A stretch of DNA of 64,000 nt from Arthrobacter sp. FW306-2-2C-D06B (GTDB taxonomy: Bacteria; Actinomycetota; Actinomycetes; Actinomycetales; Micrococcaceae): assembly GCF_021789175.1 (NCBI RefSeq), contig NZ_CP084560.1, forward strand, positions 3,596,001 through 3,660,000. The letters are read 5' to 3'. Both the position numbers and the translations under genes were made by a program. Under the pieces are notes generated by a model. That model was not told the DNA's origin and searched no databases. It saw only the letters and a list, made by a program, of their open reading frames with translations. Positions 17,969 through 26,631 of this stretch are shown piece by piece; the stretch's first letter is position 1, and each line of letters opens with the position of its first letter.

Positions 17969-18942
17969 CTTGTCACGGACACATTTGGGTGTCCCACGGA
18001 GGCCCGACGGCGGCGCGGCACCCCGGCGTCGAGCAGTATTCGTTCCAGTCGGCCCGGAGTGTTGAGTTCGTCCCAGACCCACCTAGCCACGTTTCTGCCC
18101 GTGGCCCGGATCCGGTCTTCGCGTAGCTTTTCCTCATACACCACATCCGACGGCGTCCGGCCTCGCAGATACTCCGGTTTGAGATACTTCTCGCGACCAT
18201 CGAATTCGCCGACAACCCGGGTCTCCTCCCAATAGAAATCCGTGATGGCGACCCTGCCAGTACCGTTCCTGACCTCGTATTGCAGCACCGGCGGGGCAAA
18301 TCCGGCAACGTGGATCAGCCCCCGGCTATACGACTCTCCCGGCGAGCAGGACTGCGGGTCGGCGAAATCGACCACCGCCGTGATACGCCGGACGGCCGCG
18401 TGCGAATACCTCCCGTCTATGCCAGCCAGCAGATCTTTTTTCGAGAGCACAGGCACGGGCCGCAGCGAGTCAGGCTTGAGGATGTGATCCACGGGCACCA
18501 CGGCTTCCGCGAAGGGGACCGTCGCAGCGATGTCGAGGACAGTACGGATCCGGCCTGTGACGAGAAACCCATCCAACTGTTCACTGTTGTGGGCTTGTTC
18601 AGGTACATAGTGCCGGCGGACTCCTGCGCGGGACCGGCCGCCGCCGGAGAACGCGGTAAGTGCGTGGATCGGCTGTTTCCGCAGGATGACAGGTATTCCG
18701 CTAATGGCCGCGGCTGAGTGGTGCGAAAACGTGGTGGGCGAAGTAAACGTCTCTGCCGCGGCCTCGACTCGGAGCCTGTACCGCTCCCACTCTTGCAGCT
18801 TGCTCCAGCGCACCGCTTCCACGTATACGCCATGACGAATGCGGATAAGCTTCCCTGAACGGGCCTGCGCGGACAATGCCCTGGTAGTGAGACCGATCCT
18901 GGACAGGTCCTTCGCCAGAATCAGCCGCGGAAGTGTGTTCAT
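17941..18942 (-). CDS. AbiEi-like winged-helix plus DUF559-type protein
   Basis: 333 aa. The N-terminal about 60 residues look like an AbiEi-type winged helix (LILAKDLSRIGLTTRALSAQ, IRHGVYVEA). The C-terminal third has a PD-(D/E)xK-like core: PGESYSRGLI, ITDFYWEETRVVGEFDGREKY and KLREDRIRATG. Same architecture as the protein at 9081 but longer. There is no adjacent nucleotidyltransferase toxin gene, so a type IV toxin-antitoxin call is not supported. The C-terminal residues (KRAGDTRI) are encoded by the terminator stem. Confidence 0.68.
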   Translation of the reverse strand: MNTLPRLILAKDLSRIGLTTRALSAQARSGKLIRIRHGVYVEAVRWSKLQEWERYRLRVEAAAETFTSPTTFSHHSAAAISGIPVILRKQPIHALTAFSGGGRSRAGVRRHYVPEQAHNSEQLDGFLVTGRIRTVLDIAATVPFAEAVVPVDHILKPDSLRPVPVLSKKDLLAGIDGRYSHAAVRRITAVVDFADPQSCSPGESYSRGLIHVAGFAPPVLQYEVRNGTGRVAITDFYWEETRVVGEFDGREKYLKPEYLRGRTPSDVVYEEKLREDRIRATGRNVARWVWDELNTPGRLERILLDAGVPRRRRASVGHPNVSVTSKRAGDTRI

Positions 18943-19122
18943 TCATCCACGATCACAGCCCAACAACGGGCTGCGCGAGGCACTTTCTACCGTATGTGGA
19001 CAACTGCTGAAGACGCTCTCCCCGACGCGCGACACAACTACGGACGGGCGCCACGTGTATCCGGGTATCCCCGGTCCGCTTGCGCGTCTCCAACCCGTTT
19101 GCGCGTCGCCAGGGCCGAGCGC

Positions 19123-20832
19123 CTACGCCCCGAGCAGCACCTGGGACACTGCCGAAGCAACTGCGGCCTTGATGCGCGCGTGCAAGGGACGCAGGTCCGG
19201 ACGGTCCGTGCGTACTTCCACGATGCTGCGCCCCTTCAGAGGCGAGGCAAGCACGGCGGCGAGCTCCGCCGTCGTACGCGCCAAAGAGTGCCCGACGCCG
19301 TATGCCGCGGCCAGCGCTGAAATGTCCACGCTGTGCGGGGTGCCGAAGAGGCGCTCGACGGCGGTGCCGTATCCGCCGTCGTCCTCCACCTTGCCGTGCT
19401 CAAGGAGGCCGAAGATGCCCCCGCCGGCGTCGTTGAGGACCACGATGCGCAGGTCCGGTGCTGGTTCTCCGGCTCCAAGGAACAGGCCTCCGGCGTCGTG
19501 CAGGAAGGTGATGTCGCCCAGGAGGAGGGTGGTTTCGCGGCCCGCGCCGAGGGCGATTCCCGTGGCCGTTGAGATGGTGCCGTCGATGCCGGCGAGGCCG
19601 CGGTTCGCGAACACTGTGGCGAGTGGTTCGGGCCCCGGCTGCCCCGCGAGGTCGACGTCGCGGATGCCGTTGGAGGAGCCCAACACCAGCTGCCCACGGG
19701 CGTGTTTCCAGACGGTGGCTCCGACGGCGGGACCGTTGGCTGCCTGCTCGACCTCGAGGACGCTGTCGAGCGCGTGTTGGGCCGCGGCACCGGCCAGGAG
19801 CCAGGCGTCGAGCCACTCAGCCGAACCCCGGCCTGCGAACGCCGCCAATTCAGTCAGCGAATCAAAGCGTTCCTCGCTGCGCCGGCCGTGTTCGTACCAG
19901 GCCACAGGAACGGGCTCGTACATGGCGGCGCGAAGGTCTCCGCGGGCCAACAAAGCAGCAACCGGCCGGGAAAGGGTAGGCCGTCCGAAGACCACCACCC
20001 TTTCGATCGGCAGCGCAGAGCCACGCCCGAAGTTCTCCAGCATGAGGCGGTACGGCCCCACCGCATTGGGCCCGAAACGCGCGTTGGAAGAGGGCTCGGC
20101 CAGCAACGGAAGGCCGTGGGCGCGGGCGAACGCCTCGGCGACCGGACCGGCGTCGTGCCCAGCCAAAACCACCGTCCGCCGTTCCGTCAGTTCGGCAGGA
20201 GCGAGGGGCATGCTCAGTGGCTGGGGACCCGAGTCGTAGTGGAAAACTCCGTGGCCCTTGGTGGCAGGCAGCGCCTCGCCCAATTCCGGAACCAGCGGCT
20301 CGCGGAACGCCAGGTTGAGCTGCACCGGTCCGGGAGGCGTGTCCTCGAGGGCGCCGGTTGCCGCGTAGATGGCGGTCTCGACGGCCCTTTGCGGGTTGCT
20401 TCCAGCGGCGATGTCGACGGCGAAGCGAACGTGTTCGCCGAAGAGGTCCAGTTGGATAGTGGTCTGGTTGGCGCCGGTACCGTGGAGCTCGGCCGGGCGA
20501 TCGGCCGAAAGGACCACGAGCGGCACGGCGGCGTGGTTGGCCTCCATGACCGCGGGCAAGAGATTCCCGACGGCGGTGCCCGAGGTGGTGAGGACGGCCG
20601 CCGGAGCGCCTGTCGACAGGGCCAGGCCCAGGGCCGTGAACCCGGCAGAGCGTTCGTCGATCCTGACGAGGAGGCTGACGTTCCCGGCAGCTTCGGCTTC
20701 GGCCAGCGCGTATGCCATGGGTGCCGAGCGCGAACCGGGAGAGACCACCACGTGCCGCACACCGCCGTCGAGCAGGGCCTTGACGGCGATCCGGGCAGCG
20801 GCGAGGGAGCTCAGGGAGCCTTGCGAAGTCAC
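19123..20832 (-). CDS. menD: 2-succinyl-5-enolpyruvyl-6-hydroxy-3-cyclohexene-1-carboxylate synthase MenD
   Basis: 569 aa, GTG start. Thiamin-diphosphate enzyme joining isochorismate and 2-oxoglutarate. Visible: VVVSPGSRSAPMAYAL near the N-terminus, the RIDERSAGFTALGLAL region with the ThDP-activating glutamate, TTSGTAVGNLLPAVMEA, and the C-terminal ThDP/Mg site LLGDITFLHDAGG and VVLNDAGGGIF. Full length for the family. Works between MenF and MenC, both in this window but not contiguous with it. Confidence 0.95.
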   Translation of the reverse strand: MTSQGSLSSLAAARIAVKALLDGGVRHVVVSPGSRSAPMAYALAEAEAAGNVSLLVRIDERSAGFTALGLALSTGAPAAVLTTSGTAVGNLLPAVMEANHAAVPLVVLSADRPAELHGTGANQTTIQLDLFGEHVRFAVDIAAGSNPQRAVETAIYAATGALEDTPPGPVQLNLAFREPLVPELGEALPATKGHGVFHYDSGPQPLSMPLAPAELTERRTVVLAGHDAGPVAEAFARAHGLPLLAEPSSNARFGPNAVGPYRLMLENFGRGSALPIERVVVFGRPTLSRPVAALLARGDLRAAMYEPVPVAWYEHGRRSEERFDSLTELAAFAGRGSAEWLDAWLLAGAAAQHALDSVLEVEQAANGPAVGATVWKHARGQLVLGSSNGIRDVDLAGQPGPEPLATVFANRGLAGIDGTISTATGIALGAGRETTLLLGDITFLHDAGGLFLGAGEPAPDLRIVVLNDAGGGIFGLLEHGKVEDDGGYGTAVERLFGTPHSVDISALAAAYGVGHSLARTTAELAAVLASPLKGRSIVEVRTDRPDLRPLHARIKAAVASAVSQVLLGA

Positions 20833-20863
20833 CGCACCAGTCTATTAGCGGCGCCTCCCTCCC

Positions 20864-21064
20864 GACGCCCGCTCACCTATCGGCCCAAAACCCCAAACGC
20901 CCGCTCACCTATGGGCCCCCAAACCGAAACGCCCGCTCACCTATCGGCCCCCAAACCGAAACGCCCGCTCACATATCGGGCCCCAACCCCAAACGCCCGC
21001 TCACTCCCTTGAAGAGAGTGAGCGGGCGTCTCCCGAAAGACGCACATAAGTGAGCGAGCGTCGG
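20864..21064. repeat. Family B tandem array with 32-bp period (B1)
   Basis: GCTCAC starts at 20871, 20903, 20935, 20967 and 20999, exactly 32 bp apart each time, within units of the form ACGCCCGCTCACCTATCGG plus a C/A-rich remainder. The array fills the 254-bp gap between menD and phoX and ends in the hairpin 20993-21029 and an inverted GTGAGCGAGCGTC copy at about 21051. No gene is seen in the gap. Confidence 0.9.
20993..21029. terminator. Hairpin formed by two inverted family B cores
   Basis: ACGCCCGCTCACTC (20993-21006) pairs perfectly with 21016-21029 around a 9-nt loop, downstream of phoX. There is no strong T-run, so terminator function is plausible but unproven. Confidence 0.5.
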
Positions 21065-21086
21065 GAAAGGGGGGAACGGGAAACCC

Positions 21087-23171
21087 TTAGCCGTCCTTGC
21101 GGAACACCTGCACGATCGACGGACGCGGGGCGCGGACCTGGCCGGCGGCGGGGGCGGCTCCGGCGCCCACGTAGTCCGGGAAGTACGAGTGCGGAGCGTC
21201 GAACGTCCCTTCCTCACCCGGGTGCTGCACGGCGACGAAGACGGTCCGCTCGTCGTCGTGCACGATCGGCCCACAGGTCTCGGCGTCGCGCGGTACGGCG
21301 AGGAACTGCTCCACCTTGCCGCGTTCGCTGCCATCCAGGGTGACTTTGAACAGCCCGTCCGCATACCCGATCGACGACGGCGCGCCGTCAGTGGCGATCC
21401 ACATGTAGCCTGCCGAGTCGAAGGCGACGTTGTCCGGGCAGGAAATGGGCGAGACCTTGTCGGCCGGGAAACCGGAGAAGTATGTGGAGGAGTTCTTGGC
21501 CGGATCTCCACAAACCATCAGGAGCGTCCAGTTGAAGCGCGTGGAGTTCTGGTCCCCGGTTTCGGTGATTTCGACGATGTGGCCGTCCCGGTTGAGCGTG
21601 CGCGGGTTGACCTCGGTGGCGCCTTCCTTGCCGGGCTTGCCACGGTCCGAGTTGTTGGTGCAGACGACGTAGACCTTGCCGGTCGCCAGGTTCGGCTCGA
21701 CGTCTTCGCAGCGGTCCATCTTCGTGGGGCCAACCTTGTCCGCGGCGAGTCGGGTGTAGACCAGGACCTCAGGAACGGACATGCCCGGAACTGCGGAGGC
21801 GCCGTCGACAACCAGGGGAAGCCACTCGCCGGAACCGTCGAATGCGCCGTCAGACGGAAGCTTGCCGGTTCCGTCGATCTCAGCCGCGGGAGAATCGCCG
21901 GTGAACTTGGCGACGTAGAGGTCGCCTTCCGAGAGAAGGTTCATGTTGTTCCGGCGGGCCGCGGCCGAGTCTCCGGCCATGTACTTGCCCTTCGAGACGA
22001 ACTTGTAGAGGTAGTCGAAGCGCTCGTCGTCGCCCATGTACGCCACTACATGGCCGGACGCGGCGACAATCACGTTGGCGCCTTCGTGCTTGAAGCGGCC
22101 CATGGCGGAGTGCTTTTTCGGTGTGGAGGAGGGGTCAAACGGGTCGACTTCCACGATCCAGCCAAAGCGGTTGGTTTCGTTGGCGTACCCGGCATTACGG
22201 GTGTCGAATCGCTGCTCGTCCAGCTCCCACTTGCGCGCGGTGGCCTTGGAACTAAGGCCGTAGCGCTTGTCGCCCGCCGAGGTACCGGGAGCTACGAAAT
22301 AGCCGTTGAAGTTTTCCTCGCCGGAGAGGATGGTGCCCCAGGGAGTCGTCCCGCCGGAGCAGTTCCCCAGGGTGCCCTTGATCTTCCGGCCGGACGGATC
22401 GTCGATGGTCTTGACGAGGTCCGTGCCCGCGGCGGGACCGGTGAGCTCATACGTCGTGTCGGTCAGGAACCGACGGTTGAGCGGCGCGCCCTTCACGTAG
22501 CTCCACGGCTTGTTCTTGTTCTTGCGCTCGAGTTCAACAACCGTGAGCCCGTGTGCGGCACGTCCGATCGCGCGCGCCTCCGCAGCCGCCAAAGTGGCCG
22601 GGAACATGATGTTCTCGTTGGTGTACTCGTGGTTCGTGAAGAGCACGGCACGGCGGTCCTTGGAATCCGGGATGGGCAGGATGTCCGTGTAGTCGTTGTT
22701 GTAGCCGAACTGGCGGGCCTGCGCCGCTGCGGTCTGGCCGTTCAGCTCGAAGGCCGGCGAGTCCGCAAAGAGCGGATCGCCCCAACGGATGATCGGCTGC
22801 CACGCGAAACCATCCGGCACGGTGAACGCGTCAACGGTGTAGTCGACAGGCTTGATCGGCGCGAACTTGAGCTTGGCCTTGTCGAAGCCCGTCTTTGCCG
22901 CCGCGGACAGGCCAGCACCTTCGGGAACGTTGCCAGGCAGGTTTCCGCCCAGCACGACGGCGAGCGCGCCCACGGCGCCGAAGCCCAGGGCGGCGCGGCG
23001 GGTCACAGCTGCGGAAGCGATGTCGCGGAAGTAGGCGTTGGAGCTCGTGTTGCACACCTCGCCCGAGCAGGCGTTGTCGCACTTCAGGGCGCACGTCACT
23101 GGGCTGCGCTTGCCCTTCGTATGGCCGAGCATCGGGAGCAAGCCGAACTTGCGCTTGGTTGATTCAGACAT
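21087..23171 (-). CDS. phoX: PhoX-family alkaline phosphatase, Tat-exported
   Basis: 694 aa, typical PhoX length; GGAGGT lies upstream of the ATG. A twin-arginine signal (AAVTRRAALGFGAVGALAVVLGG, about 51-74) follows a cysteine-containing N-terminus (CALKCDNACSGEVCNTSS), as often seen in actinobacterial PhoX. DUF839 blocks include FTNHEYTNENIMFP, NCSGGTTPWGTILSGEENFNGYF, WIVEVDPFDP, RFKHEGANVI and DKVSPISCPDNVAFDSAGY. PhoX enzymes are Ca/Fe-dependent phosphomonoesterases acting outside the membrane. A PHO-box-like repeat upstream suggests induction by phosphate starvation. Confidence 0.93.
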   Translation of the reverse strand: MSESTKRKFGLLPMLGHTKGKRSPVTCALKCDNACSGEVCNTSSNAYFRDIASAAVTRRAALGFGAVGALAVVLGGNLPGNVPEGAGLSAAAKTGFDKAKLKFAPIKPVDYTVDAFTVPDGFAWQPIIRWGDPLFADSPAFELNGQTAAAQARQFGYNNDYTDILPIPDSKDRRAVLFTNHEYTNENIMFPATLAAAEARAIGRAAHGLTVVELERKNKNKPWSYVKGAPLNRRFLTDTTYELTGPAAGTDLVKTIDDPSGRKIKGTLGNCSGGTTPWGTILSGEENFNGYFVAPGTSAGDKRYGLSSKATARKWELDEQRFDTRNAGYANETNRFGWIVEVDPFDPSSTPKKHSAMGRFKHEGANVIVAASGHVVAYMGDDERFDYLYKFVSKGKYMAGDSAAARRNNMNLLSEGDLYVAKFTGDSPAAEIDGTGKLPSDGAFDGSGEWLPLVVDGASAVPGMSVPEVLVYTRLAADKVGPTKMDRCEDVEPNLATGKVYVVCTNNSDRGKPGKEGATEVNPRTLNRDGHIVEITETGDQNSTRFNWTLLMVCGDPAKNSSTYFSGFPADKVSPISCPDNVAFDSAGYMWIATDGAPSSIGYADGLFKVTLDGSERGKVEQFLAVPRDAETCGPIVHDDERTVFVAVQHPGEEGTFDAPHSYFPDYVGAGAAPAAGQVRAPRPSIVQVFRKDG

Positions 23172-23236
23172 GGGAAATACCTCCGGGGATTGAGTGATCT
23201 CCCAACCCTTACAGCGCTAGCGGAATCCGAGAGGAC

Positions 23237-23258
23237 ACCCCGGTAAAATCCCGGTGAA
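23237..23258 (-). promoter_or_regulatory. PHO-box-like tandem 11-mers upstream of phoX
   Basis: On the minus strand TTCACCGGGAT is followed directly by TTTACCGGGGT, two 11-nt direct repeats 65-90 bp upstream of the phoX start. Streptomyces PhoP binds direct 11-nt repeats with a TTCACC-like core. PhoP control here is inferred. Confidence 0.6.
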
Positions 23259-23280
23259 TTCCCAGACTTTTCCCAGCAAT

Positions 23281-24270
23281 CTATGTTTCAAGGAGTGCGT
23301 GCACGCGGCGGAGCCGGTCCAGCCACCAATCGCGACGTTCAGCGGCGGCCGCGTACTGCTCCAGCAGCCCCTCGTCGGCGACGGCTTCGCGGACGCGGAT
23401 GGCGCCGTCGTCGGGCACTAACGGATCCTGGGTGATGTCCGAGGCGAACAGCCGCACGGTCCCCAGCCCGCACGCGAACGGCAGCTCCGGCAGCGCGGCG
23501 GCGAGCGCGAGCCCCGCGCGGATCCCCACCGAGGTGTCCAGCGCCGAACTTACGACGGCGGGAAGCCCGGCTTGCGCCACGATGTCCAGCGCCCGCCGCA
23601 CTCCCCCAAGCGGCGCCACCTTGACCACGATCAAGTCAGCCGCGCCCGCGCGGGCAACCTTGAGGGGATCGTCTTCCTTCCGCACGGATTCGTCGGCGGC
23701 GATGAGCACCGGCGTTCCCTGCTGCGCTAGCCGTCGGCGGACTTCGGCGAGGCCCTCGATGTGGGGCACGGGCTGTTCGGCGTATTCGAGCCCGACGGCG
23801 GACAGCCGCCCGAGTGCCTCAACCGCCTGCGGCACGTCCCAGCCCGCGTTCGCGTCCACGCGGATCGCGGCGTCCGGCAGGGCGTCCCGGACTGCGGTGA
23901 CGCGCGCGACGTCGTCGGCCAGTTCCTGCCCGCGCTCGGCAACCTTGACCTTCACGGCGTCCACCCGGCCAAAGCGCTCCAGGACCTCGGGCACCCGGGC
24001 GGCAGGCACGGCGGGGACGGTGGCGTTGACTGGAATGGTGTCCCTTAGCTGCGGCGGAAAACCTTGCCATGCGGCTTCGACGGCGGCGGCGAGCCAGCGG
24101 GAAGCCTCGGCGTCGCCGTACTCCGGGAACGGGCAAAACTCGCCCCAACCGGCCGGCCCGCGGAACAGGAGCGTCTCGCGCTCTGTGATGCCCCGGAACT
24201 TGACCCGCATCGGCAGGCTGACCACTTTGGCGGTGGCAAGGAGTTCGTCGAGGGTGGGGAATGGAGGCAT
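23281..24270 (-). CDS. menC: o-Succinylbenzoate synthase MenC
   Basis: 329 aa from the ATG at 24270 (MPPFPTLDELLATAKVVSLPM); the longer open frame upstream runs into the next gene. Enolase-superfamily dehydration of SHCHC to o-succinylbenzoate. Active-site elements: VKVKVAE (KxK), IRVDANAGWD, EYAEQPVP and IAADESVR for the metal ligands, and VVKVAPLGGVRRALDI for the second lysine. GEFCPFPEYGDAEASRWL is typical of actinobacterial MenC. Third menaquinone enzyme of this pathway in the window. Confidence 0.93.
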   Translation of the reverse strand: MPPFPTLDELLATAKVVSLPMRVKFRGITERETLLFRGPAGWGEFCPFPEYGDAEASRWLAAAVEAAWQGFPPQLRDTIPVNATVPAVPAARVPEVLERFGRVDAVKVKVAERGQELADDVARVTAVRDALPDAAIRVDANAGWDVPQAVEALGRLSAVGLEYAEQPVPHIEGLAEVRRRLAQQGTPVLIAADESVRKEDDPLKVARAGAADLIVVKVAPLGGVRRALDIVAQAGLPAVVSSALDTSVGIRAGLALAAALPELPFACGLGTVRLFASDITQDPLVPDDGAIRVREAVADEGLLEQYAAAAERRDWWLDRLRRVHALLET

Positions 24271-24295
24271 GGTTTCACTGTAGCCCGGGGCGCCG

Positions 24296-25126
24296 CTAGG
24301 CCGAGTTGCCTGTCTGTGGCGGCTGTTTCGTAGCCGGAGCAGTGGGCAGTCGGTCGCCGGCATGGTCGACGATCGCATTGACGTAGCTGCTGAGCTCCCG
24401 GATGACCGCATCCGAGGGCTGCGCATCCGGCAGCGGGTGGACACCTGTGACGAACAGGTTTCCGCTCATGGTGACCATGCGAAGCACATGGATCGGCGAC
24501 CCCGAACCCGTGATGGTGGTGACGTAGGTGAAGGACTTCGAGCCGTGAAGGTCCAAATTCAACCGCGTCAGGGACGAGTGCACGTATTGATTCCCCGAGC
24601 TAATAGTCACCTCGGTGCAATATCCGAGGACTTTACCGATGCTGTACATGCCCTGCCAGAAATAGCCGGAATTGTCGGAGGACGCCATGATGACGGACAT
24701 GTTCGCCTGGGGGCCAAGCACCGCGGCCGCCGTCGGGATTCTGTAGTCGACCAGCTCTCCTGCCTTCAGGAGGTCCCGGCAATTGGCGGGATCGGTGGTC
24801 ATGTCGGCGGGCCCGACGGCCATCGAATCCTGCATGTCCTGAATTGCTGCCTCATCAATGAGCCGCGACATCACGCCGTCGGGAGCGCGGAGGTTGCCGA
24901 GCAACGCCTGCAGCTCGTGCGACGATTGGACCCGCGCTTGGGCACCGCTGCTTGCCGTGGGTGCCGCGGTTGGCTTGGAGGTCGGAGGGGCCTCGGACGT
25001 CCCGGCTGGGGCCAGAGGCCTGGCGGCAGTTACATCGAACACGCAGGCGTTGAGACTCAACGCCGCCGCCGCTGTCAGCGCGATCGTAGCCATTTGGCGC
25101 AAGGAAAAAATCGGACCCACCCCCAT
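24296..25126 (-). CDS. Secreted lipoprotein of unknown function
   Basis: 276 aa. Lipoprotein signal (MATIALTAAAALSLNAC, lipobox cysteine about residue 28), then a low-complexity Pro/Ala/Ser/Thr linker (about 36-65) and a domain of about 200 aa. That domain contains two cysteines (ANCRDLLKAG and GYCTEVTISS) that could form a disulfide. Weakly reminiscent of sensor-type extracellular domains of actinobacterial lipoproteins, but no family is assigned. It lies 25 bp upstream of menC on the same strand. Confidence 0.7.
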   Translation of the reverse strand: MGVGPIFSLRQMATIALTAAAALSLNACVFDVTAARPLAPAGTSEAPPTSKPTAAPTASSGAQARVQSSHELQALLGNLRAPDGVMSRLIDEAAIQDMQDSMAVGPADMTTDPANCRDLLKAGELVDYRIPTAAAVLGPQANMSVIMASSDNSGYFWQGMYSIGKVLGYCTEVTISSGNQYVHSSLTRLNLDLHGSKSFTYVTTITGSGSPIHVLRMVTMSGNLFVTGVHPLPDAQPSDAVIRELSSYVNAIVDHAGDRLPTAPATKQPPQTGNSA

Positions 25127-25170
25127 AGATCAGAACACCGGTTCTGCCCGGCACGCACAACGATACCGCT

Positions 25171-25357
25171 TGGCGTTCGGCTCGAAGGGCGCCTATGTGA
25201 GCGAGCGTTCGTCTGGAAGGGCGTATACGTGAGCGAGCGTTCGTCTGGCAGGCAGGCCCCCAAACGCTCGCTCACCTTTGGGGTGTTTTCGGCAATCGCT
25301 CGCTCACCTGATGTGAGCGAGCGTTCGTCTGGAAGGGCGTATATGTGAGCGAGCGTC
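25171..25357. repeat. Family B array, both orientations (B2)
   Basis: Units with GTGAGCGAGCGTTCGTCTGG start at about 25198, 25229, 25313 and 25345, with inverted ACGCTCGCTCAC-type cores at about 25264 and 25296. The pair CGCTCGCTCAC (25297-25307) and GTGAGCGAGCG (25313-25323) forms a perfect hairpin with a 5-nt loop. It occupies most of the 325-bp gap between the lipoprotein and lacI; no gene is seen there. Confidence 0.88.
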
Positions 25358-25393
25358 GGGTTGGAGAAGGCGGGGGACGCGAACCGGGCCGCC

Positions 25394-25409
25394 CCTCACA
25401 CGCGTTAGG
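25394..25409. promoter_or_regulatory. LacI-type operator upstream of the lacI-family gene
   Basis: CCTCACACGCGTTAGG matches 14 of 16 positions of the perfect palindrome CCTAACACGTGTTAGG in front of the sugar-binding protein gene. It abuts a TAGAAT -10-like hexamer (25410-25415), which suggests autoregulation. Confidence 0.7.
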
Positions 25410-25451
25410 TAGAATGCAGCAAGAAACGGGACCACAGCCGGAGGAGCACGC

Positions 25452-26513
25452 ATGCAGCGCAAGGCCACAGCACTCGACGTCGCCAAACGGGCGGGCGTCT
25501 CGCGGAGTGCGGTGTCGCTGGTGCTCAACGGCCGGGGAGACGGCAACGTGGCCAAGGAAAGCCAGGACCGTATCCGGCAGGCAGCCGCGGACCTCAACTA
25601 CTCCCCCAACCCCATCGCCCTGAGCCTGCGGAATCAACGTACGCGCGTGATCGGCATCGTGTCGGACGAGGTGGTGGTCAGCCCGTTCGACGGCAACATC
25701 ATCGGTGGCGCCGACGACGTCGCCCGGGCCCACGGCTTTGTCACGGTAGTGATGGACACCGAGCGGGACGCCTCCCGTGACGAGAGCGCCGTCGAGACCT
25801 TGTTGGACCGGCAAGTGGACGGGCTCATGTACGTCACGGTCGGTTTGAAGCCGCTCGATGTGCCCCAAGGCATGCTGCGCGTCCCGTCCGTGCTCGCCAA
25901 TTGCTTCGACAACAGCCCCGAACCGCAGTTGCGCCACGTGATCCCGGACGAAGTTTCCGGCGGTCGCGAAGCCACTGAGCACTTGCTTCAGCTGGGCCAT
26001 CGCGATATCGCGTTCCTTGCCGGCGCCGCCACCTCACCGGCCGTGCCCTTGCGCGTCGTGGGGCATCGGGAAGCAATGGCCAAGGCCGCCATCCCCGTTC
26101 GCGAGGACCGCGTGTTCATGGCCGGTTGGGACATCAACGACGGTTTCCATGGCGCCATGGGACTGCTCTCCGCCACCGATCGGCCGACGGCGATTGTCTG
26201 CGCGAACGATCGACTCGCCATCGGCGTCGCCCTGGCTGCCGCGCGGCTGGGCCTGGCCGTACCGCGCGACCTCTCGATCATGGGTTACGACGACGAGTCA
26301 CGCATCGCGGCCACGATGGTCCCCGCGCTCACCACCATGGCACTCCCCCTGCGGGAAATGGGAGCGGCCGCGATGAGCATGCTGCTGGAGCAGATTGAGG
26401 ACCCTGAGCGGGTCCAGCGGCCGACGTCGGGCGGCGGCACCGGCCATCTGGAAACCATGGTTCCCTGCCGCTTGGTGGTCCGTGAGTCGACTGGGCCTGT
26501 ACCCGCCCTCTAG
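25452..26513 (+). CDS. LacI-family repressor of the fructoside/sugar-import locus
   Basis: 353 aa. N-terminal helix-turn-helix and hinge (TALDVAKRAGVSRSAVSLVLNG, about 6-27; NYSPNPIALSLRNQ), then a periplasmic-binding-like sugar sensor (IGIVSDEVVVSPFDGNII, TAIVCANDRLAIGVALAA, MGYDDESRIAATMVPALTTM). The gene converges on the GH32-ABC operon, and near-identical 16-bp palindromes precede both this gene and the binding-protein gene. It is therefore the likely local, autoregulated repressor. The inducer is probably a fructoside, inferred from the GH32 neighbour. Confidence 0.9.
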   Translation: MQRKATALDVAKRAGVSRSAVSLVLNGRGDGNVAKESQDRIRQAAADLNYSPNPIALSLRNQRTRVIGIVSDEVVVSPFDGNIIGGADDVARAHGFVTVVMDTERDASRDESAVETLLDRQVDGLMYVTVGLKPLDVPQGMLRVPSVLANCFDNSPEPQLRHVIPDEVSGGREATEHLLQLGHRDIAFLAGAATSPAVPLRVVGHREAMAKAAIPVREDRVFMAGWDINDGFHGAMGLLSATDRPTAIVCANDRLAIGVALAAARLGLAVPRDLSIMGYDDESRIAATMVPALTTMALPLREMGAAAMSMLLEQIEDPERVQRPTSGGGTGHLETMVPCRLVVRESTGPVPAL

Positions 26514-26517
26514 ATCC

Positions 26518-26607
26518 GACCTCTTTTGGCCGGGCCACCGCCCGGGAATCCGCGGAAACGCGGGGATTCCGGACGGCAGCACCGGCCAAAAGTGGTCAAA
26601 AGTTGAG
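26518..26607. repeat. Family C 90-bp imperfect palindrome, copy C1
   Basis: Ends GACCTCTTTTGGCC and GGCCAAAAGTGGTC with an inner dyad GGAATCCGCGG/CGGGGATTCC. The whole 90 bp aligns with the reverse complement of 36653-36742. It lies between the converging lacI and GH32 genes and could also terminate both. Confidence 0.8.
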
Positions 26608-26631
26608 TGCCCGACGGCGGCCTGCCGCCTA
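26605..26631. repeat. Family D short repeat, copy D4
   Basis: GAGTGCCCGACGGCGGC followed by a divergent CCTA end. It directly adjoins element C1 and overlaps the GH32 stop codon. Related copies are at 35822, 36770 and 37651. Confidence 0.6.

Noticed and set aside
17941..18942. Type IV toxin-antitoxin system (AbiEi-like protein)
   Set aside because: No AbiEii nucleotidyltransferase partner lies next to this gene or the one at 9081, so a defence role is not supported.
20864..21064. CRISPR-like regular 32-bp spacing
   Set aside because: The whole unit repeats, with no unique spacers between conserved repeats, and there are no cas genes.
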